Source of the DNA: Arthrobacter glacialis
GTDB taxonomy: Bacteria; Actinomycetota; Actinomycetes; Actinomycetales; Micrococcaceae
Length of the DNA stretch: 64,000 nucleotides
Direction of reading: 5' to 3'
Assembly (NCBI RefSeq): GCF_002909445.1
Contig: NZ_PPXC01000005.1
Coordinates: 124,001 to 188,000, forward strand
Below are positions 1 to 8,722 of this stretch, piece by piece. How positions within the stretch are numbered: position 1 is the first letter of the stretch; every line of letters begins with the position of its first letter. The notes under the pieces were generated by a model. It saw only the letters and a program-made list of their open reading frames with translations. It was not told where the DNA came from and did no database searches. Made by a program: the position numbers and the translations under genes.

Positions 1-167
1 ACGTTGGCAAGGAAAACCTGACCGCCGCCGCGTCACGCATCACCGATGTGGACATGGCTTCGGAAATGGTCAGCTTCACGCGCTCCAACATCCTGTCCCA
101 GGCAGGAACGGCCATGTTGGCCCAAGCCAACCAGGCCAACCAGGGCGTCCTGAAGCTCCTCGGCTAA
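1..167 (+). CDS. fliC: Flagellin, C-terminal end (partial)
   Basis: The reading frame is open from base 3 and ends at TAA 165-167, giving 54 residues of a flagellin D0 C-terminal helix. It contains [20 protein letters not shown] followed by [19 protein letters not shown], the classic flagellin C-terminal signature that packs in the filament core and interacts with FliS for export. The 5' part lies outside the window. fliD follows after a hairpin, so flagellin is probably made from its own transcript. Identity as the filament protein is certain at family level; whether it is the only flagellin cannot be seen. Confidence 0.95.
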   Translation, partial: VGKENLTAAASRITDVDMASEMVSFTRSNILSQAGTAMLAQANQANQGVLKLLG

Positions 168-208
168 ATCGAGTAGCCCGCTGGCTTGACAGCCGGCACC
201 CCTTCGGT

Positions 209-239
209 GGCCGCGGGAGCGAATTTCGCTCCCGCGGCC
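209..239 (+). terminator. Hairpin between flagellin gene and fliD
   Basis: Perfect 13-bp stem (209-221 with 227-239) and a 5-base AATTT loop, 42 bases after the flagellin stop. There is no U-tract after it, so it may act as a 3' stabiliser or processing site as well as a terminator. Confidence 0.65.
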
Positions 240-300
240 ATTGCCGAAAACCCGAGTATCACGCACGCACCACTTTTGCACAGCGAAAAGGAACCGCCTC

Positions 301-1689
301 ATGGGCATGGGAATCGACGGACTGACGTCCGGGCTGAAAACCACGGACATCATCAATGCGCTGATTGCTGCCGAGGCTCGCCCGCAGACACTCATGAAGG
401 GCAAGGTTGTCACCGACACCGCCCTGGTGACGGCCATGCAGGCGCTGAATACCAAATTCGCTGCCCTGACCACGCAGGCAGCCGCCCTGGCCAAGGCTGG
501 TGGCCTGGACATGTACCAGGCCACATCGTCCTCTGACGCCATCACTGCGAAACTTGGATCCGGAGCCCAGGCCACGAGCCTGGATCTGACCGTGAACAAG
601 CTGGCCCAGGCGCACTCAATGGTGAGTGCCCCCATGAAGGAATGGCCCACAACGCCGGCCGTCATGACCTTCGTCAAGGCCGACGGCACAAAAACCGAGG
701 TCACCGCCGAAACCGGCTCTCTCGACGAGATGGCCTACGCCATCAACCACTCCGCCGCCGGAATCTCCGCCGTGAAGGTCGCCTCCGGCGTGGACGCCAA
801 CGGTGACCCCCAATTCAGGCTCCAGCTGACGGCCAAGGACACGGGCGCCGCAAATGCCTTTACCGCCCACCAGGGAACCATCGCCGAGGTTGGGGCCGGA
901 ACTGCAGTGAACCTGGCAGGGGTTGCCGGCTCGGCCACCCTGCGCACCGGCCAAGACGCCCAAGTGACACTCTGGGCCGGCACAGCCGCCGAGCAGTCCA
1001 TCACCTCGGCCAGCAACACCTTTGCAGCCATTGCCCCCGGCATTGACATCACCGTCAACAAGCTTTCCGCGGACCCGGTTGCCGTCACCGTCGCCCGCGA
1101 TGCCGGCAAGGTCACGGCAGCGGCGAAGGAGCTGGCCAGCGCCGTCAACGTCATTCTCGGCTCCATCTTCACCCAGTCGACGGTCACCGCCGGGGCGGGG
1201 ACGGGTGGCACGGCCAGCGCCAAGGGCGGCCTGTTTACCGGGGAGCGGACAGTGTCCGATGCCAAGACAAAGCTGTTTACTGCCGCCACCGCGCCGGTGG
1301 ACGGCCTGTCCCCGGCAACCATTGGCATCAACACCACCAAGAACGGTGACCTGGCCTTTGACGCGGACGTCTTTGCTGCCGCCTACGCCAAAGACCCCGT
1401 TGCCACAGAGAAGATGCTCCAAACCATTGCTTCGCGTGTTGCTGATACGGCCAAGGCAATCTCCGACCCGATCGACGGCGCCCTCACGCAACGGGTCAAG
1501 GGGCAGGAAAGCATCATCAATGACCTCAATGCCCAAATTGTTGACTGGGATCTACGGCTGGCCAACCGCCGCTCATCCCTGCAAGCCGTCTATACATCCC
1601 TCGAGGTGCAAATGAGCAAAATGCAGTCGCAACAAAGTTGGTTGACAGCCCAAATCGGTTCCATGGACGCAGCGAACAGCAAGAAATGA
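301..1689 (+). CDS. fliD: Flagellar hook-associated protein 2 (filament cap)
   Basis: The 462-aa product caps the growing filament and folds exported flagellin. The FliD N-terminal signature GIDGLTSGLKTTDIINALI is at residues 4-22, and a coiled C-terminal helix (about 400-455) resembles the FliD C-terminal domain. Start ATG 301 is preferred because GMGIDGLTSGL is the normal FliD beginning and AAAAGGA lies just upstream; an in-frame TTG at 241 would add 20 unrelated residues. The stop overlaps the fliS start (ATGA). The central region is Ala/Thr-rich and variable, as expected for FliD. Confidence 0.93.
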   Translation: MGMGIDGLTSGLKTTDIINALIAAEARPQTLMKGKVVTDTALVTAMQALNTKFAALTTQAAALAKAGGLDMYQATSSSDAITAKLGSGAQATSLDLTVNKLAQAHSMVSAPMKEWPTTPAVMTFVKADGTKTEVTAETGSLDEMAYAINHSAAGISAVKVASGVDANGDPQFRLQLTAKDTGAANAFTAHQGTIAEVGAGTAVNLAGVAGSATLRTGQDAQVTLWAGTAAEQSITSASNTFAAIAPGIDITVNKLSADPVAVTVARDAGKVTAAAKELASAVNVILGSIFTQSTVTAGAGTGGTASAKGGLFTGERTVSDAKTKLFTAATAPVDGLSPATIGINTTKNGDLAFDADVFAAAYAKDPVATEKMLQTIASRVADTAKAISDPIDGALTQRVKGQESIINDLNAQIVDWDLRLANRRSSLQAVYTSLEVQMSKMQSQQSWLTAQIGSMDAANSKK

Positions 1690-2111
1690 TGACAACACCC
1701 AACCGCACCAAGGCGCTCAACGCCTACCAGCGTGATGCCATCCTCTCGGCGCCGCCGGCCCGGCTCCTGACCATGCTCTTCGACAGGCTCCTGCTGGACC
1801 TTGCCCGGGCCGAAACCGCGCAAAATGCCGAGGACTGGGAAACGGCCAGTGAAAACCTGCTCCACGCCCAGGACATCATCAGCGAGCTCTCGGGTTCCCT
1901 GAAGCCGGAACTGTGGGACGGCGCCGACCAGCTGCTGGGTGTTTACAACTATGCCGGGTCCACGCTGCTGCAGGCCAACATTCAGCGTGACCGCCTGCTC
2001 ACCCAGGAATGCATTGCCCTGCTTGAGCCGCTCCGGCTCGCCTGGCATGAGGCGGCTGCCCTCCCCACAGGCGCCATTCCGGCGGCCCAGGGCGGCGGCT
2101 ACAGCTCATGA
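1686..2111 (+). CDS. fliS: Flagellin export chaperone FliS
   Basis: This 141-aa cytosolic helical chaperone binds the flagellin C-terminus and prevents premature polymerisation. Visible FliS features are the N-terminal YQRDAILSAPPARLLTMLFD (about residues 14-33, the usual Y-x-x-x-x-V/I-x-T/S-A-x-P pattern) and a four-helix layout. ATG 1686 overlaps the fliD stop by four bases, with a second in-frame ATG at 1689, so translation is coupled. An upstream in-frame GTG inside fliD was rejected because the family motif sits near the N-terminus. The gene ends in an ATGA overlap with the next gene. Confidence 0.93.
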   Translation: MMTTPNRTKALNAYQRDAILSAPPARLLTMLFDRLLLDLARAETAQNAEDWETASENLLHAQDIISELSGSLKPELWDGADQLLGVYNYAGSTLLQANIQRDRLLTQECIALLEPLRLAWHEAAALPTGAIPAAQGGGYSS

Positions 2112-2476
2112 TCTGGCCCATGCTCGAGACCGCCGATGAGTCTGACGTTTACGTCGAAGAGTCAACGGCTGCCGAACTCGCAGAGCTCGCGGAGTTGAAG
2201 GAACTTACAGAGCTCACGGACCTGTGGACTCGTGTATTGGACGAGCTCGAAACGCAGCTCCTGCTGGAGGATCCCGCAGCACCAAACTGGAACCCGCCCT
2301 ATGATCTGGCCCCCATGCCCGAATCCCTGCGGGCGCGGGCCGCCACGTTGGCCCGCGCCCAGAACCTGACCATCACCAAGCTGCGCGAGTCGCTTGCAGC
2401 GGCTTCGGCCGAACTGGCCACCCTGGCTCCCGTCCGCCAAACGACGCAGGCCGTCTATCTGGATGTCATGGGCTAG
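2108..2476 (+). CDS. FliT-like small flagellar protein (chaperone candidate)
   Basis: This 122-aa acidic, largely helical protein directly follows fliS and overlaps it by four bases. Residues 20-36 have a heptad-like Glu/Leu run (AELAELAELKELTELT), and the C-terminal half is predicted helical (LRARAATLARAQ, TKLRESLAAASAEL). In many bacteria the fliS neighbour is fliT, the FliD export chaperone; size, charge and position fit. No diagnostic FliT motif is visible, so the function is inferred from context. It ends the fliD-fliS unit, with a 144-base gap before flgB. Confidence 0.6.
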   Translation: MIWPMLETADESDVYVEESTAAELAELAELKELTELTDLWTRVLDELETQLLLEDPAAPNWNPPYDLAPMPESLRARAATLARAQNLTITKLRESLAAASAELATLAPVRQTTQAVYLDVMG

Positions 2477-2521
2477 CAGCAGCTACCGGGCGCAGGGGCA
2501 GAAAATTGTTGTGAAACTCTC

Positions 2522-2548
2522 TTACCGCACGGTCACGGTGTCCGATAG
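2522..2548 (+). promoter_or_regulatory. Candidate sigma-28-like promoter before flgB
   Basis: TCCGATAG at 2541-2548 resembles the flagellar sigma-28 -10 element GCCGATAA and shares the octamer CCGATAGT with the site before fliM. TTAC at 2522, at the canonical 19-base distance, is a poor match to TAAA. It lies in the only sizeable gap of the cluster (2477-2620). Weak alone; supported by position and by the second copy. Confidence 0.35.
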
Positions 2549-2620
2549 TCAGTGTTGAGCATGGATCGCTCGACCATTTGGCCATGGAACGGCCGCCGGA
2601 TCTCGTCAAGGAAGAGCACA

Positions 2621-2962
2621 GTGCTTGATTCTGTGGTCACAGTGGCGCTCACAAGCGCCCTGAACGGCTTGTCCCTGCGCCAACGCGCCATCGCCGACAA
2701 TATTGCCAACGTCAACACCCCCGGCTACACAGCCCAGCGGGTGAAATTTGAAGAAGCGCTGGCAGAATCCGTGAGCCGCCGGGACGGTGACGTGCGTGCC
2801 ACCACCGAACGCTCCCTGGAACCCACCCAGCTCAACGGCAACAACGTCAACCTTGACACCGAAACGCTCTCAAATATTGAGACGGTGCTGCGGTACCAGT
2901 TTGCCGCGCAGGCGGTCAACAGTGAATTCAACGGCATGCGCACAGCGCTGAAGTCCCAATAG
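2621..2962 (+). CDS. flgB: Flagellar basal-body proximal rod protein FlgB
   Basis: The 113-aa proximal rod subunit is exported through the type III gate. The rod/hook signature RQRAIADNIANVNTPGYTAQ spans about residues 20-39, and the C-terminal helix ends AVNSEFNGMRTALKSQ. Start GTG 2621 is preceded by AAGGAAGAG at a good distance and gives the usual FlgB length. In-frame TTG 2552 and ATG 2561 would add about 20 residues rich in Arg/Ser that are not FlgB-like. The stop shares one base with flgC. It is the first gene of the long basal-body operon. Confidence 0.9.
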   Translation: MLDSVVTVALTSALNGLSLRQRAIADNIANVNTPGYTAQRVKFEEALAESVSRRDGDVRATTERSLEPTQLNGNNVNLDTETLSNIETVLRYQFAAQAVNSEFNGMRTALKSQ

Positions 2963-3348
2963 TGAGCGACGCAATCGGCATCGCCTCCACGGGCCTGACA
3001 CTGCACCGCAAATGGCTTGATGCTGTCTCGGACAATTTGGCAAACGTCAACACCGTCACAGCCACCGGCGACGATGCGTTCCGTGCCCGCTACGTCATCG
3101 CCCAGGCCGGTGAAGGGGACTCCGGTGTGTACGTTGCTGGAGCCGCCTACGGCGACGCCGAAGGGCGCATGGTGCACGAGCCCGACCATCCCCTGGCCGA
3201 CGAGGCCGGCTATGTCAGATACCCCGACATTGACCTTGCCTCCCAAATGGGCCAGCTCATCATGGCCCAGCGCGGCTATCAGTCCAATGCTGCAGTGGTG
3301 GACAGGGCCAAGGCCATGTACGAATCCGGATTGCAGATTGGAAAGTAG
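2962..3348 (+). CDS. flgC: Flagellar basal-body rod protein FlgC
   Basis: This 128-aa rod protein starts with GTG overlapping the flgB stop. The N-terminal rod motif WLDAVSDNLANVNTV lies at about residues 19-33. The C-terminal helix is DLASQMGQLIMAQRGYQSNA, which polymerises in the rod. Both ends match FlgC, and the order flgB-flgC-fliE is the universal arrangement. FlgC and FlgB are the only dedicated rod subunits seen here; flgF and flgG are absent from the window. Confidence 0.93.
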   Translation: MSDAIGIASTGLTLHRKWLDAVSDNLANVNTVTATGDDAFRARYVIAQAGEGDSGVYVAGAAYGDAEGRMVHEPDHPLADEAGYVRYPDIDLASQMGQLIMAQRGYQSNAAVVDRAKAMYESGLQIGK

Positions 3349-3351
3349 CCC

Positions 3352-3651
3352 ATGAGTATTTCGGGAATCGAAGGTGTACAGGCAAGCGCCGGCACCAGCT
3401 ATCTGCCAGCCATCGCCGAAGGCAGCGGCGGGGGCGCATTTGGCGCTTCACTGGGCGACGCGCTGGTTAATCTGCAGGGGCTGCAGTCCACTTCGGGCGC
3501 CCTGGCTGTCAAGGCAGCAACAGGCAGCCTTGATGACATCCACCAGGCAACCATCGCCTCCACCCGGTCCGCTGTCACCCTGGAGCTGGTCTCAACGCTG
3601 CGCATTAAGGGCGTTGATGCGTTCAACGAGATCATGAGGATGCAGGCCTGA
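3352..3651 (+). CDS. fliE: Flagellar hook-basal body complex protein FliE
   Basis: The 99-aa adaptor joins the MS ring (FliF) to the rod. The C-terminal signature is present: DDIHQATIASTRSAVTLELV (about 61-80), then LRIKGVDAFNEIMRMQA, typical of FliE endings (Y/F-N-E-I-M-x-M-x-I/A). ATG 3352 follows the flgC stop by three bases and the TGA overlaps the fliF ATG. Length is normal for the family. Confidence 0.92.
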   Translation: MSISGIEGVQASAGTSYLPAIAEGSGGGAFGASLGDALVNLQGLQSTSGALAVKAATGSLDDIHQATIASTRSAVTLELVSTLRIKGVDAFNEIMRMQA

Positions 3652-5249
3652 TGCCGCCATTCGTATCTTCCTTGGCTGGTCGCTTTTCAGGAGTCGCCAG
3701 GGGTTTCACCATGGCCCAAAAGACGCTGGTCATCATCGGCATTGCGGTGCTGGTTCTGGGCGGCGTGGCACTTGCCGCATGGCTGTCCAAGCCGAGCTAC
3801 TCCCCGCTGTTCTCCGCCTTGGCCCCGGCAGACGCGAATGCCATCGTCACGCAGCTGAAAACGGACAACATCCCCTACCAGTTGGTCAACGGCGGCTCCA
3901 CCATTTTGGTGCCGGACGCCAACGTTTACGATGAACGGCTCAAGGCTGCCTCGGCGGGGCTGCCTGCGACAACCGCGGCTGGGTACTCCCTGCTGGACAG
4001 CATGGGCGTCACCTCCTCCGAGTTCCAGCAAAATGTCACATACAAACGTGCCATGGAGGGTGAACTGGCCCAAACCATCATGGCCATGAACGGGGTAACA
4101 ACGGCCTCCGTCAAGCTGGCCGTGCCGGAAAAAACAGTGTTTACCTCAACGAAGGAAGACCCCACGGCGTCAGTTTTCGTTGAGACAACCCCCGGGGTCA
4201 GCCTCTCCGATGAACAGGTCAACGCCATTGTGCACCTGACGTCCTCCGCCGTTGAGGGGCTGAAGCCCGTCAACGTTTCAGTGGTTGACTCCAGCGGCGC
4301 CGTCCTTTCTGCTGCGGGCACGGGCACCACCGGCAGCGGCGACAAACAAACCCAGGCTTATGAACAACGCGTCACGTCAGCAGTCCAGTCCATGCTGGAC
4401 AAGGTTGTGGGTGCGGGCAATGCCACTGTCTCCCTGACGGCCACCATGGACAAGGCCTCAACCGACAGGGTGAAGGAAGCCTTTACCGCCCCTGACGGGG
4501 CCCCGGCCCTGAATGAATCATCCACGACGGAGAAAACCACTGGTGGAACATCAACCGGCACCGGCGTCTTGGGGCCGGACAACATCGCCGTCCCCAATGG
4601 TGCCGGCACCACGGGAAGCTCGTCCGAATCCGAGAAGACCACCAAGAACAACGCCGTTGACAAGGTCACCGAAAACACGCTCATTCCGGCTGGTGCGCTG
4701 CAACGCCAGTCATTGGCCGTAGCCGTTGACACGGCAGCAGCGGCCAAAATTGATGCGGCAACACTGACCGAGATGGTTTCTGTAGCAGCGGGCATCGTTC
4801 CCGGACGCGGGGATACTGTCAGTATGCGCGTGGTGCCGTTTTCGACCGCCCAAGCCGACGCCGCCAAAGCGGCCATTGACGCGGCCAAGGCTGAGGCCGG
4901 GTCGGCTGCCACAGCGCAAAACTGGCGCAACATCATGATGGGTGCATTGCTGCTGCTGGCGGTGTTGGTTGCTGCCGTGCTGTACGCACGCAAGAACCGC
5001 CGACAGGTGCGTGAACTGGTGGATCTCGGGGAGCAGGCTCCACCCATGCTCACCATGAGTAAGGTGACGGCCGAGCCCGCGCCGGACACCACTGCCATGG
5101 CCGTCATCCCGGCCCGGGCTGCCCTGCCGGTTGCCGAAAGCACAGACACGGACACCAAACGTGCCTCCCTTGAAGCCATGGCCGGGGCGGATCCCAAGAA
5201 AACCGCAAGCCTGCTTCGCTCGCTCATGGATGAGCGGGCGGGCTCCTGA
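3651..5249 (+). CDS. fliF: Flagellar MS-ring protein FliF
   Basis: The 532-aa protein forms the membrane-supramembrane ring that nucleates basal-body assembly. A first transmembrane helix lies at about residues 25-44 (IGIAVLVLGGVALAAWLS) and a second at about 428-445 before a cytosolic tail. Between them are YscJ/FliF ring-building sequences such as YDERLKAASAGLP and TYKRAMEGELAQTI. The C-terminal tail, ending KKTASLLRSLMDERAGS, is the FliG-binding segment. Start and stop overlap fliE and fliG by single bases. A Thr/Gly/Ser-rich linker at about 275-325 is typical of the periplasmic variable loop. Confidence 0.95.
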   Translation: MPPFVSSLAGRFSGVARGFTMAQKTLVIIGIAVLVLGGVALAAWLSKPSYSPLFSALAPADANAIVTQLKTDNIPYQLVNGGSTILVPDANVYDERLKAASAGLPATTAAGYSLLDSMGVTSSEFQQNVTYKRAMEGELAQTIMAMNGVTTASVKLAVPEKTVFTSTKEDPTASVFVETTPGVSLSDEQVNAIVHLTSSAVEGLKPVNVSVVDSSGAVLSAAGTGTTGSGDKQTQAYEQRVTSAVQSMLDKVVGAGNATVSLTATMDKASTDRVKEAFTAPDGAPALNESSTTEKTTGGTSTGTGVLGPDNIAVPNGAGTTGSSSESEKTTKNNAVDKVTENTLIPAGALQRQSLAVAVDTAAAAKIDAATLTEMVSVAAGIVPGRGDTVSMRVVPFSTAQADAAKAAIDAAKAEAGSAATAQNWRNIMMGALLLLAVLVAAVLYARKNRRQVRELVDLGEQAPPMLTMSKVTAEPAPDTTAMAVIPARAALPVAESTDTDTKRASLEAMAGADPKKTASLLRSLMDERAGS

Positions 5250-6262
5250 TGGCCGGGACAGCCCTGACAGGGACGCAAAAGGCTGCGGCCCTGCTCATGC
5301 AGTTTTCCCAAGCTGCGGCGGCTGCCGTCATGTCGCACCTCAGTGATGCAGAAGCTGAATCGATTGCCGCGGAAATTGTAAAAATGCGCCGGGTCCAGCC
5401 CGATATTGCCGACGCCGTTATTGATGAGTTCCATGGCATGGCGGTGCGGGGCAGGCATGCGGCCCAGGGTGGCCGGGATTTCGCGGCAGGCCTGCTGGCT
5501 GCCTCCTTCGGCAGCGAAAAGGCTGCAGGCGTCATGGACAGGCTGGCCTCCACCATGGCCGGGCGGCCTTTCGAGTTTCTCGATGACGCCGAGCCCGGAC
5601 AACTGTTGTCCCTGTTGGAAGACGAACTGCCGGCAACCATTGCGCTGGTCATGGCCCACCTGCGCCCGGACAAGGCATCCGCGACCCTAGCCGGCTTGCC
5701 GGGGGACCTGCGTGCCGACGTGGCACAAGCCATCGGCACCATGGGGGCTGCAACGCCTGAAGCTGTTGGAATTGTTGCCGCAACCATGAGGCAGCGTGCA
5801 CTGGCCGTGGTGGCTCCCCGTGAACAGATGGCAGTGATAGGCGGCGTCCAGCCGCTGGTGGACATCATCAACCGCTCAGACGTCGCCACGGAACGGGCCC
5901 TCTTGGAAGAGCTGGCGCTGCGCGATCCGGAACTGGCGGAAGAAGTGCGTTCACGCATGCTGACGTTCGCGGACCTGGTGAAGCTGGACAACCAGGACGT
6001 GCAGCTGGTGCTGCGTGGCCTCGACGCCAACACCCTGGCCCTGGCCATGAAGGGTGCACCCACACCCGTCCTGGACACCATCCGGGCCAACATCTCCGAA
6101 CGCAACCGTGAACTCCTTGAATTTGAGCTGGAGGCACTGGGGCCTGTGCGCACCTCCGAGGTGGAACAGGCGCGGGCCGACATTGTGCGGATCATCCGCG
6201 AGCTGGAAGCCGTCGGCGAGATAACCATCCGCCGCGGGGACGACGATGACATTGTCTATTAG
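5249..6262 (+). CDS. fliG: Flagellar motor switch protein FliG
   Basis: The 337-aa C-ring protein transmits torque from MotA and binds FliF and FliM. The start MAGTALTGTQKAAALLMQF fits the FliF-binding N-domain. The C-terminal torque helix (about 270-315) carries TIRANISERNRELLEFELEA followed by LGPVRTSEVEQARADIVRII, the conserved charged face that meets MotA, and the tail GEITIRRGDDDD is standard. The ATG overlaps the fliF stop and the 3' end overlaps fliH by 17 bases. Confidence 0.95.
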   Translation: MAGTALTGTQKAAALLMQFSQAAAAAVMSHLSDAEAESIAAEIVKMRRVQPDIADAVIDEFHGMAVRGRHAAQGGRDFAAGLLAASFGSEKAAGVMDRLASTMAGRPFEFLDDAEPGQLLSLLEDELPATIALVMAHLRPDKASATLAGLPGDLRADVAQAIGTMGAATPEAVGIVAATMRQRALAVVAPREQMAVIGGVQPLVDIINRSDVATERALLEELALRDPELAEEVRSRMLTFADLVKLDNQDVQLVLRGLDANTLALAMKGAPTPVLDTIRANISERNRELLEFELEALGPVRTSEVEQARADIVRIIRELEAVGEITIRRGDDDDIVY

Positions 6263-6935
6263 GAACAGCGCGCCTGCGAACTCCGCGGCGCGCCCGGCAG
6301 TATTCCCTGTGGTCGCCACCCCCACACAGTCCCAGGCCCACGCGGATGCGAAGACCCGCGGATTCACGCAGGGCCATGCGGCAGGGTATGCCGCGGGGTT
6401 GCAGTTGGCGGGCCAGGAAACGGCTGCCGCCCGCGCCCGCCACGACGCTGAACACGCCGGGCGAGTGAGTGCACTCGAAGCCCGGCATGCCGCCGAGGTG
6501 GCGGCCGTGAGGGTGGCCGGTGCTGCCCTTGTGGAGCGCACTGTTCCTGTCCTGGCCGACTCCGAGCAAGCCTTGTTCAGCTGCGCCCTGGAGCTGGCCG
6601 AAGCCTTACTGGGACATGAACTTCGTGACGGGGAAACCTCCGCCCGGGCAGCGTTGGCGCGGGCGCAAGGGACTGGCGAAGCTGACGTTCCCGTGGCCAT
6701 TCGCATGAATCCGGCAGATCTGGCAGTCCTGGGCGGTGACAGCGGGATGCTCCCGGAAACCCTGACACTGGTGGGGGATCCCGCCCTCAACCGCGGCGAC
6801 GCCGTGGCGGAGTATCCGCACGGTTTTGTTGACGCCCGTCTCGGCACCGCCGTTGACCGGGTCAGGGCGGTCCTGGCCGGCGGTTCCCTGCCGGAACAAG
6901 CCCTGCCGATACACGCTGTGCTGGATGCCTCATGA
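6246..6935 (+). CDS. fliH: Flagellar export ATPase regulator FliH
   Basis: The 229-aa cytosolic stator of the export ATPase delivers FliI-chaperone complexes to the gate. An N-terminal Gly-rich stretch (GFTQGHAAGYAAGLQLAG, about 38-55) represents the FliH GxxxG repeats, followed by an Ala/Arg-rich coiled coil and a V-type ATPase E-subunit-like C-terminal half (MNPADLAVLG to VDRVRAVL). It starts 17 bases inside fliG and overlaps fliI by four. Divergent sequence is normal for FliH; the position between fliG and fliI makes the call firm. Confidence 0.87.
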   Translation: MTLSIRNSAPANSAARPAVFPVVATPTQSQAHADAKTRGFTQGHAAGYAAGLQLAGQETAAARARHDAEHAGRVSALEARHAAEVAAVRVAGAALVERTVPVLADSEQALFSCALELAEALLGHELRDGETSARAALARAQGTGEADVPVAIRMNPADLAVLGGDSGMLPETLTLVGDPALNRGDAVAEYPHGFVDARLGTAVDRVRAVLAGGSLPEQALPIHAVLDAS

Positions 6936-8257
6936 AAGGCACCCTCATGCCCGGGGCTCGGAAACTTTCCCTGGCCACCCGCGCGGCGGCCCCGGAACGT
7001 GTAGGAGTAGTAACGGGCGTCGTTGGCTTGGCCGTCCAGGTGCAAGGCCTGCGCTGCGCCGTGGGTGACATGGTGACGATCGGCGGGCGCACGCCCATCG
7101 ATGCCGAGGTGGTGGCGGTCAGCGCCGGCAGCATCAAAATCATGCCCCTCGGGCCCATGGCCGGGCTGGGGGAGGGCGACCCCGTCCGTGCCAAGCTGGA
7201 ACCCCTGCTGGTTCCCACCGGCGACGGCCTGCTGGGCAGGGTCATTGACGGGCTGGGACGCCCCATTGACGGCTTGGGGCCGCTGAGAGGCGTGCGCGGG
7301 GTTCCGCTGGAGAACAAGTCGCCAAATTCCATGGACCGGGCCCGGATAGCGACACCGCTGCAGACGGGCGTGCGGGTTCTGGACACCCTGACCACCCTTG
7401 GCCGCGGGCAGCGGCTGGGCCTTTTTGCTGGTTCCGGCGTTGGCAAGTCATCCCTCTTGTCAATGATTGCCCGCGGCACCGAGGCGGACGTCTCTGTCAT
7501 TGCCCTGGTGGGGGAGCGCGGGCGTGAGGTGCGCGAATTCCTGGAGGACGATCTGGGGCCGGCGGGCCTGGCCCGTTCAATAGTTGTTGTGGCCACGAGC
7601 GACGAACCGGCCCTGCTGCGCCTTCGTGCCGCATTCACCGCCACCCGGATCGCCGAGTCGTTCCGGGAACGTGGCGTGGACGCCATGCTCATGATGGATT
7701 CACTGACGCGCGTTGCCATGGCGCAGCGTGAAATTGGCTTGTCGGTGGGTGAGCCGCCAGCCACCCGCGGGTACCCGCCGTCGACCTTTTCAATTCTGGC
7801 CCGGCTGCTGGAACGGGCGGGCACCGACAAGATTGGTTCAGTTACCGGGCTGTACACGGTGCTGGTGGACGGGGACGATCACAACGAACCCATCGCCGAC
7901 GCCGTCCGATCCATCCTCGACGGGCATGTGGTGCTGGAGCGAAAACTGGCCGTGGCGGGACATTTCCCAGCCATCGACGTGCTGGGATCCATCTCCCGGT
8001 TGGCCTCCAAGGTGTGCACCCGGGAGCAGAAGCGCGACGCCGGGACCTTGCGCAAGGTGTTGGCGGCCAGGGCCGCGGCCCAGGACTTGATAGACGTGGG
8101 CGCGTACCAGTCCGGCAGCAACCCCCTGGTCGACGCGGCAGTGCGGCACGGGCCGGCGATCAACAACTTTCTGCAACAAGGCATGGACCAGCAAGTTCCT
8201 GCACGGCAGTCGTGGGCGGAACTCAACGCCTTGACCAACAACATTTTGGGAGCATAG
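6932..8257 (+). CDS. fliI: Flagellum-specific ATP synthase FliI
   Basis: The 441-aa F1-beta-like ATPase powers type III export and unloads substrates from chaperones. The Walker A is GSGVGKSS (167-174), the catalytic Glu is in ALVGERGREVREFLEDD (191-207), and the Walker B is MLMMDSLTR (252-260). The N-terminal beta barrel (about 24-90) and C-terminal helical domain are intact. ATG 6932 overlaps fliH; an internal ATG at 6947 is an alternative start. Length matches the family. Confidence 0.96.
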   Translation: MKGTLMPGARKLSLATRAAAPERVGVVTGVVGLAVQVQGLRCAVGDMVTIGGRTPIDAEVVAVSAGSIKIMPLGPMAGLGEGDPVRAKLEPLLVPTGDGLLGRVIDGLGRPIDGLGPLRGVRGVPLENKSPNSMDRARIATPLQTGVRVLDTLTTLGRGQRLGLFAGSGVGKSSLLSMIARGTEADVSVIALVGERGREVREFLEDDLGPAGLARSIVVVATSDEPALLRLRAAFTATRIAESFRERGVDAMLMMDSLTRVAMAQREIGLSVGEPPATRGYPPSTFSILARLLERAGTDKIGSVTGLYTVLVDGDDHNEPIADAVRSILDGHVVLERKLAVAGHFPAIDVLGSISRLASKVCTREQKRDAGTLRKVLAARAAAQDLIDVGAYQSGSNPLVDAAVRHGPAINNFLQQGMDQQVPARQSWAELNALTNNILGA

Positions 8258-8722
8258 ATGGGCAAGTCATTCCGCCTGGCCGGGCTCTTGCGATTCCGCC
8301 AGGCCCAGGAAGAACAAGCCGCGGCGGCGTTGGCACGGGCCAATTCCCGACGCAAGGAACACGAGGGCCGAGTGGGCCGGGTACGTGGCATACTGGCGGA
8401 CACCCCGTCGGATCCCGGATCGGCAGCTGCCCTGCGGGCCAGTGCCGCGGCCCGGTCGTCCGCGCGCAGCATGCTGTTGGAACTGCACGCCTTGACTGAC
8501 TCCACGACGCAGCTTGCCGCGCAGGCTCAGGCGGAGCTGCTCGCTGCCAAAAAATCCGCGGCTTCCTTGGAGAACCTGGCCGAGCGGCACCGGGTTGAGC
8601 AGCATCACCTCATCCTTCGCGAGGAACAACTCTTCCTCGACGAACTGGCGTCATCCCGCACACAGGAACACGGCACACCCAAGCTTGGTGCCACGGCTGA
8701 CGCTAGGTTGGAGAACGCATGA
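8258..8722 (+). CDS. fliJ: Flagellar export protein FliJ
   Basis: The 154-aa antiparallel coiled coil acts as the gamma-like stalk of the export ATPase and as a chaperone escort. The sequence is almost wholly helical with Ala/Arg/Glu heptads. It opens with FRLAGLLRFRQAQEEQAAAA, like the FliJ N-terminus (F-x-L-x-x-L-L-x-x-R), and ends in a charged helix (AERHRVEQHHLILREEQLFL). It begins one base after the fliI stop and ends in an ATGA overlap with fliK. The call rests on length, coiled coil and position. Confidence 0.85.
   Translation: MGKSFRLAGLLRFRQAQEEQAAAALARANSRRKEHEGRVGRVRGILADTPSDPGSAAALRASAAARSSARSMLLELHALTDSTTQLAAQAQAELLAAKKSAASLENLAERHRVEQHHLILREEQLFLDELASSRTQEHGTPKLGATADARLENA

Noticed and set aside
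4358-5659. 433-codon - strand ORF opposite fliF and fliG
   Set aside because: Fully antisense to two well-conserved flagellar genes; Ser/Ala/Arg-rich composition typical of reverse-complement frames in GC-rich DNA.
6862-7857. 331-codon - strand ORF opposite fliI
   Set aside because: Antisense to a complete ATPase with Walker motifs; Ser/Arg/Pro-rich shadow.
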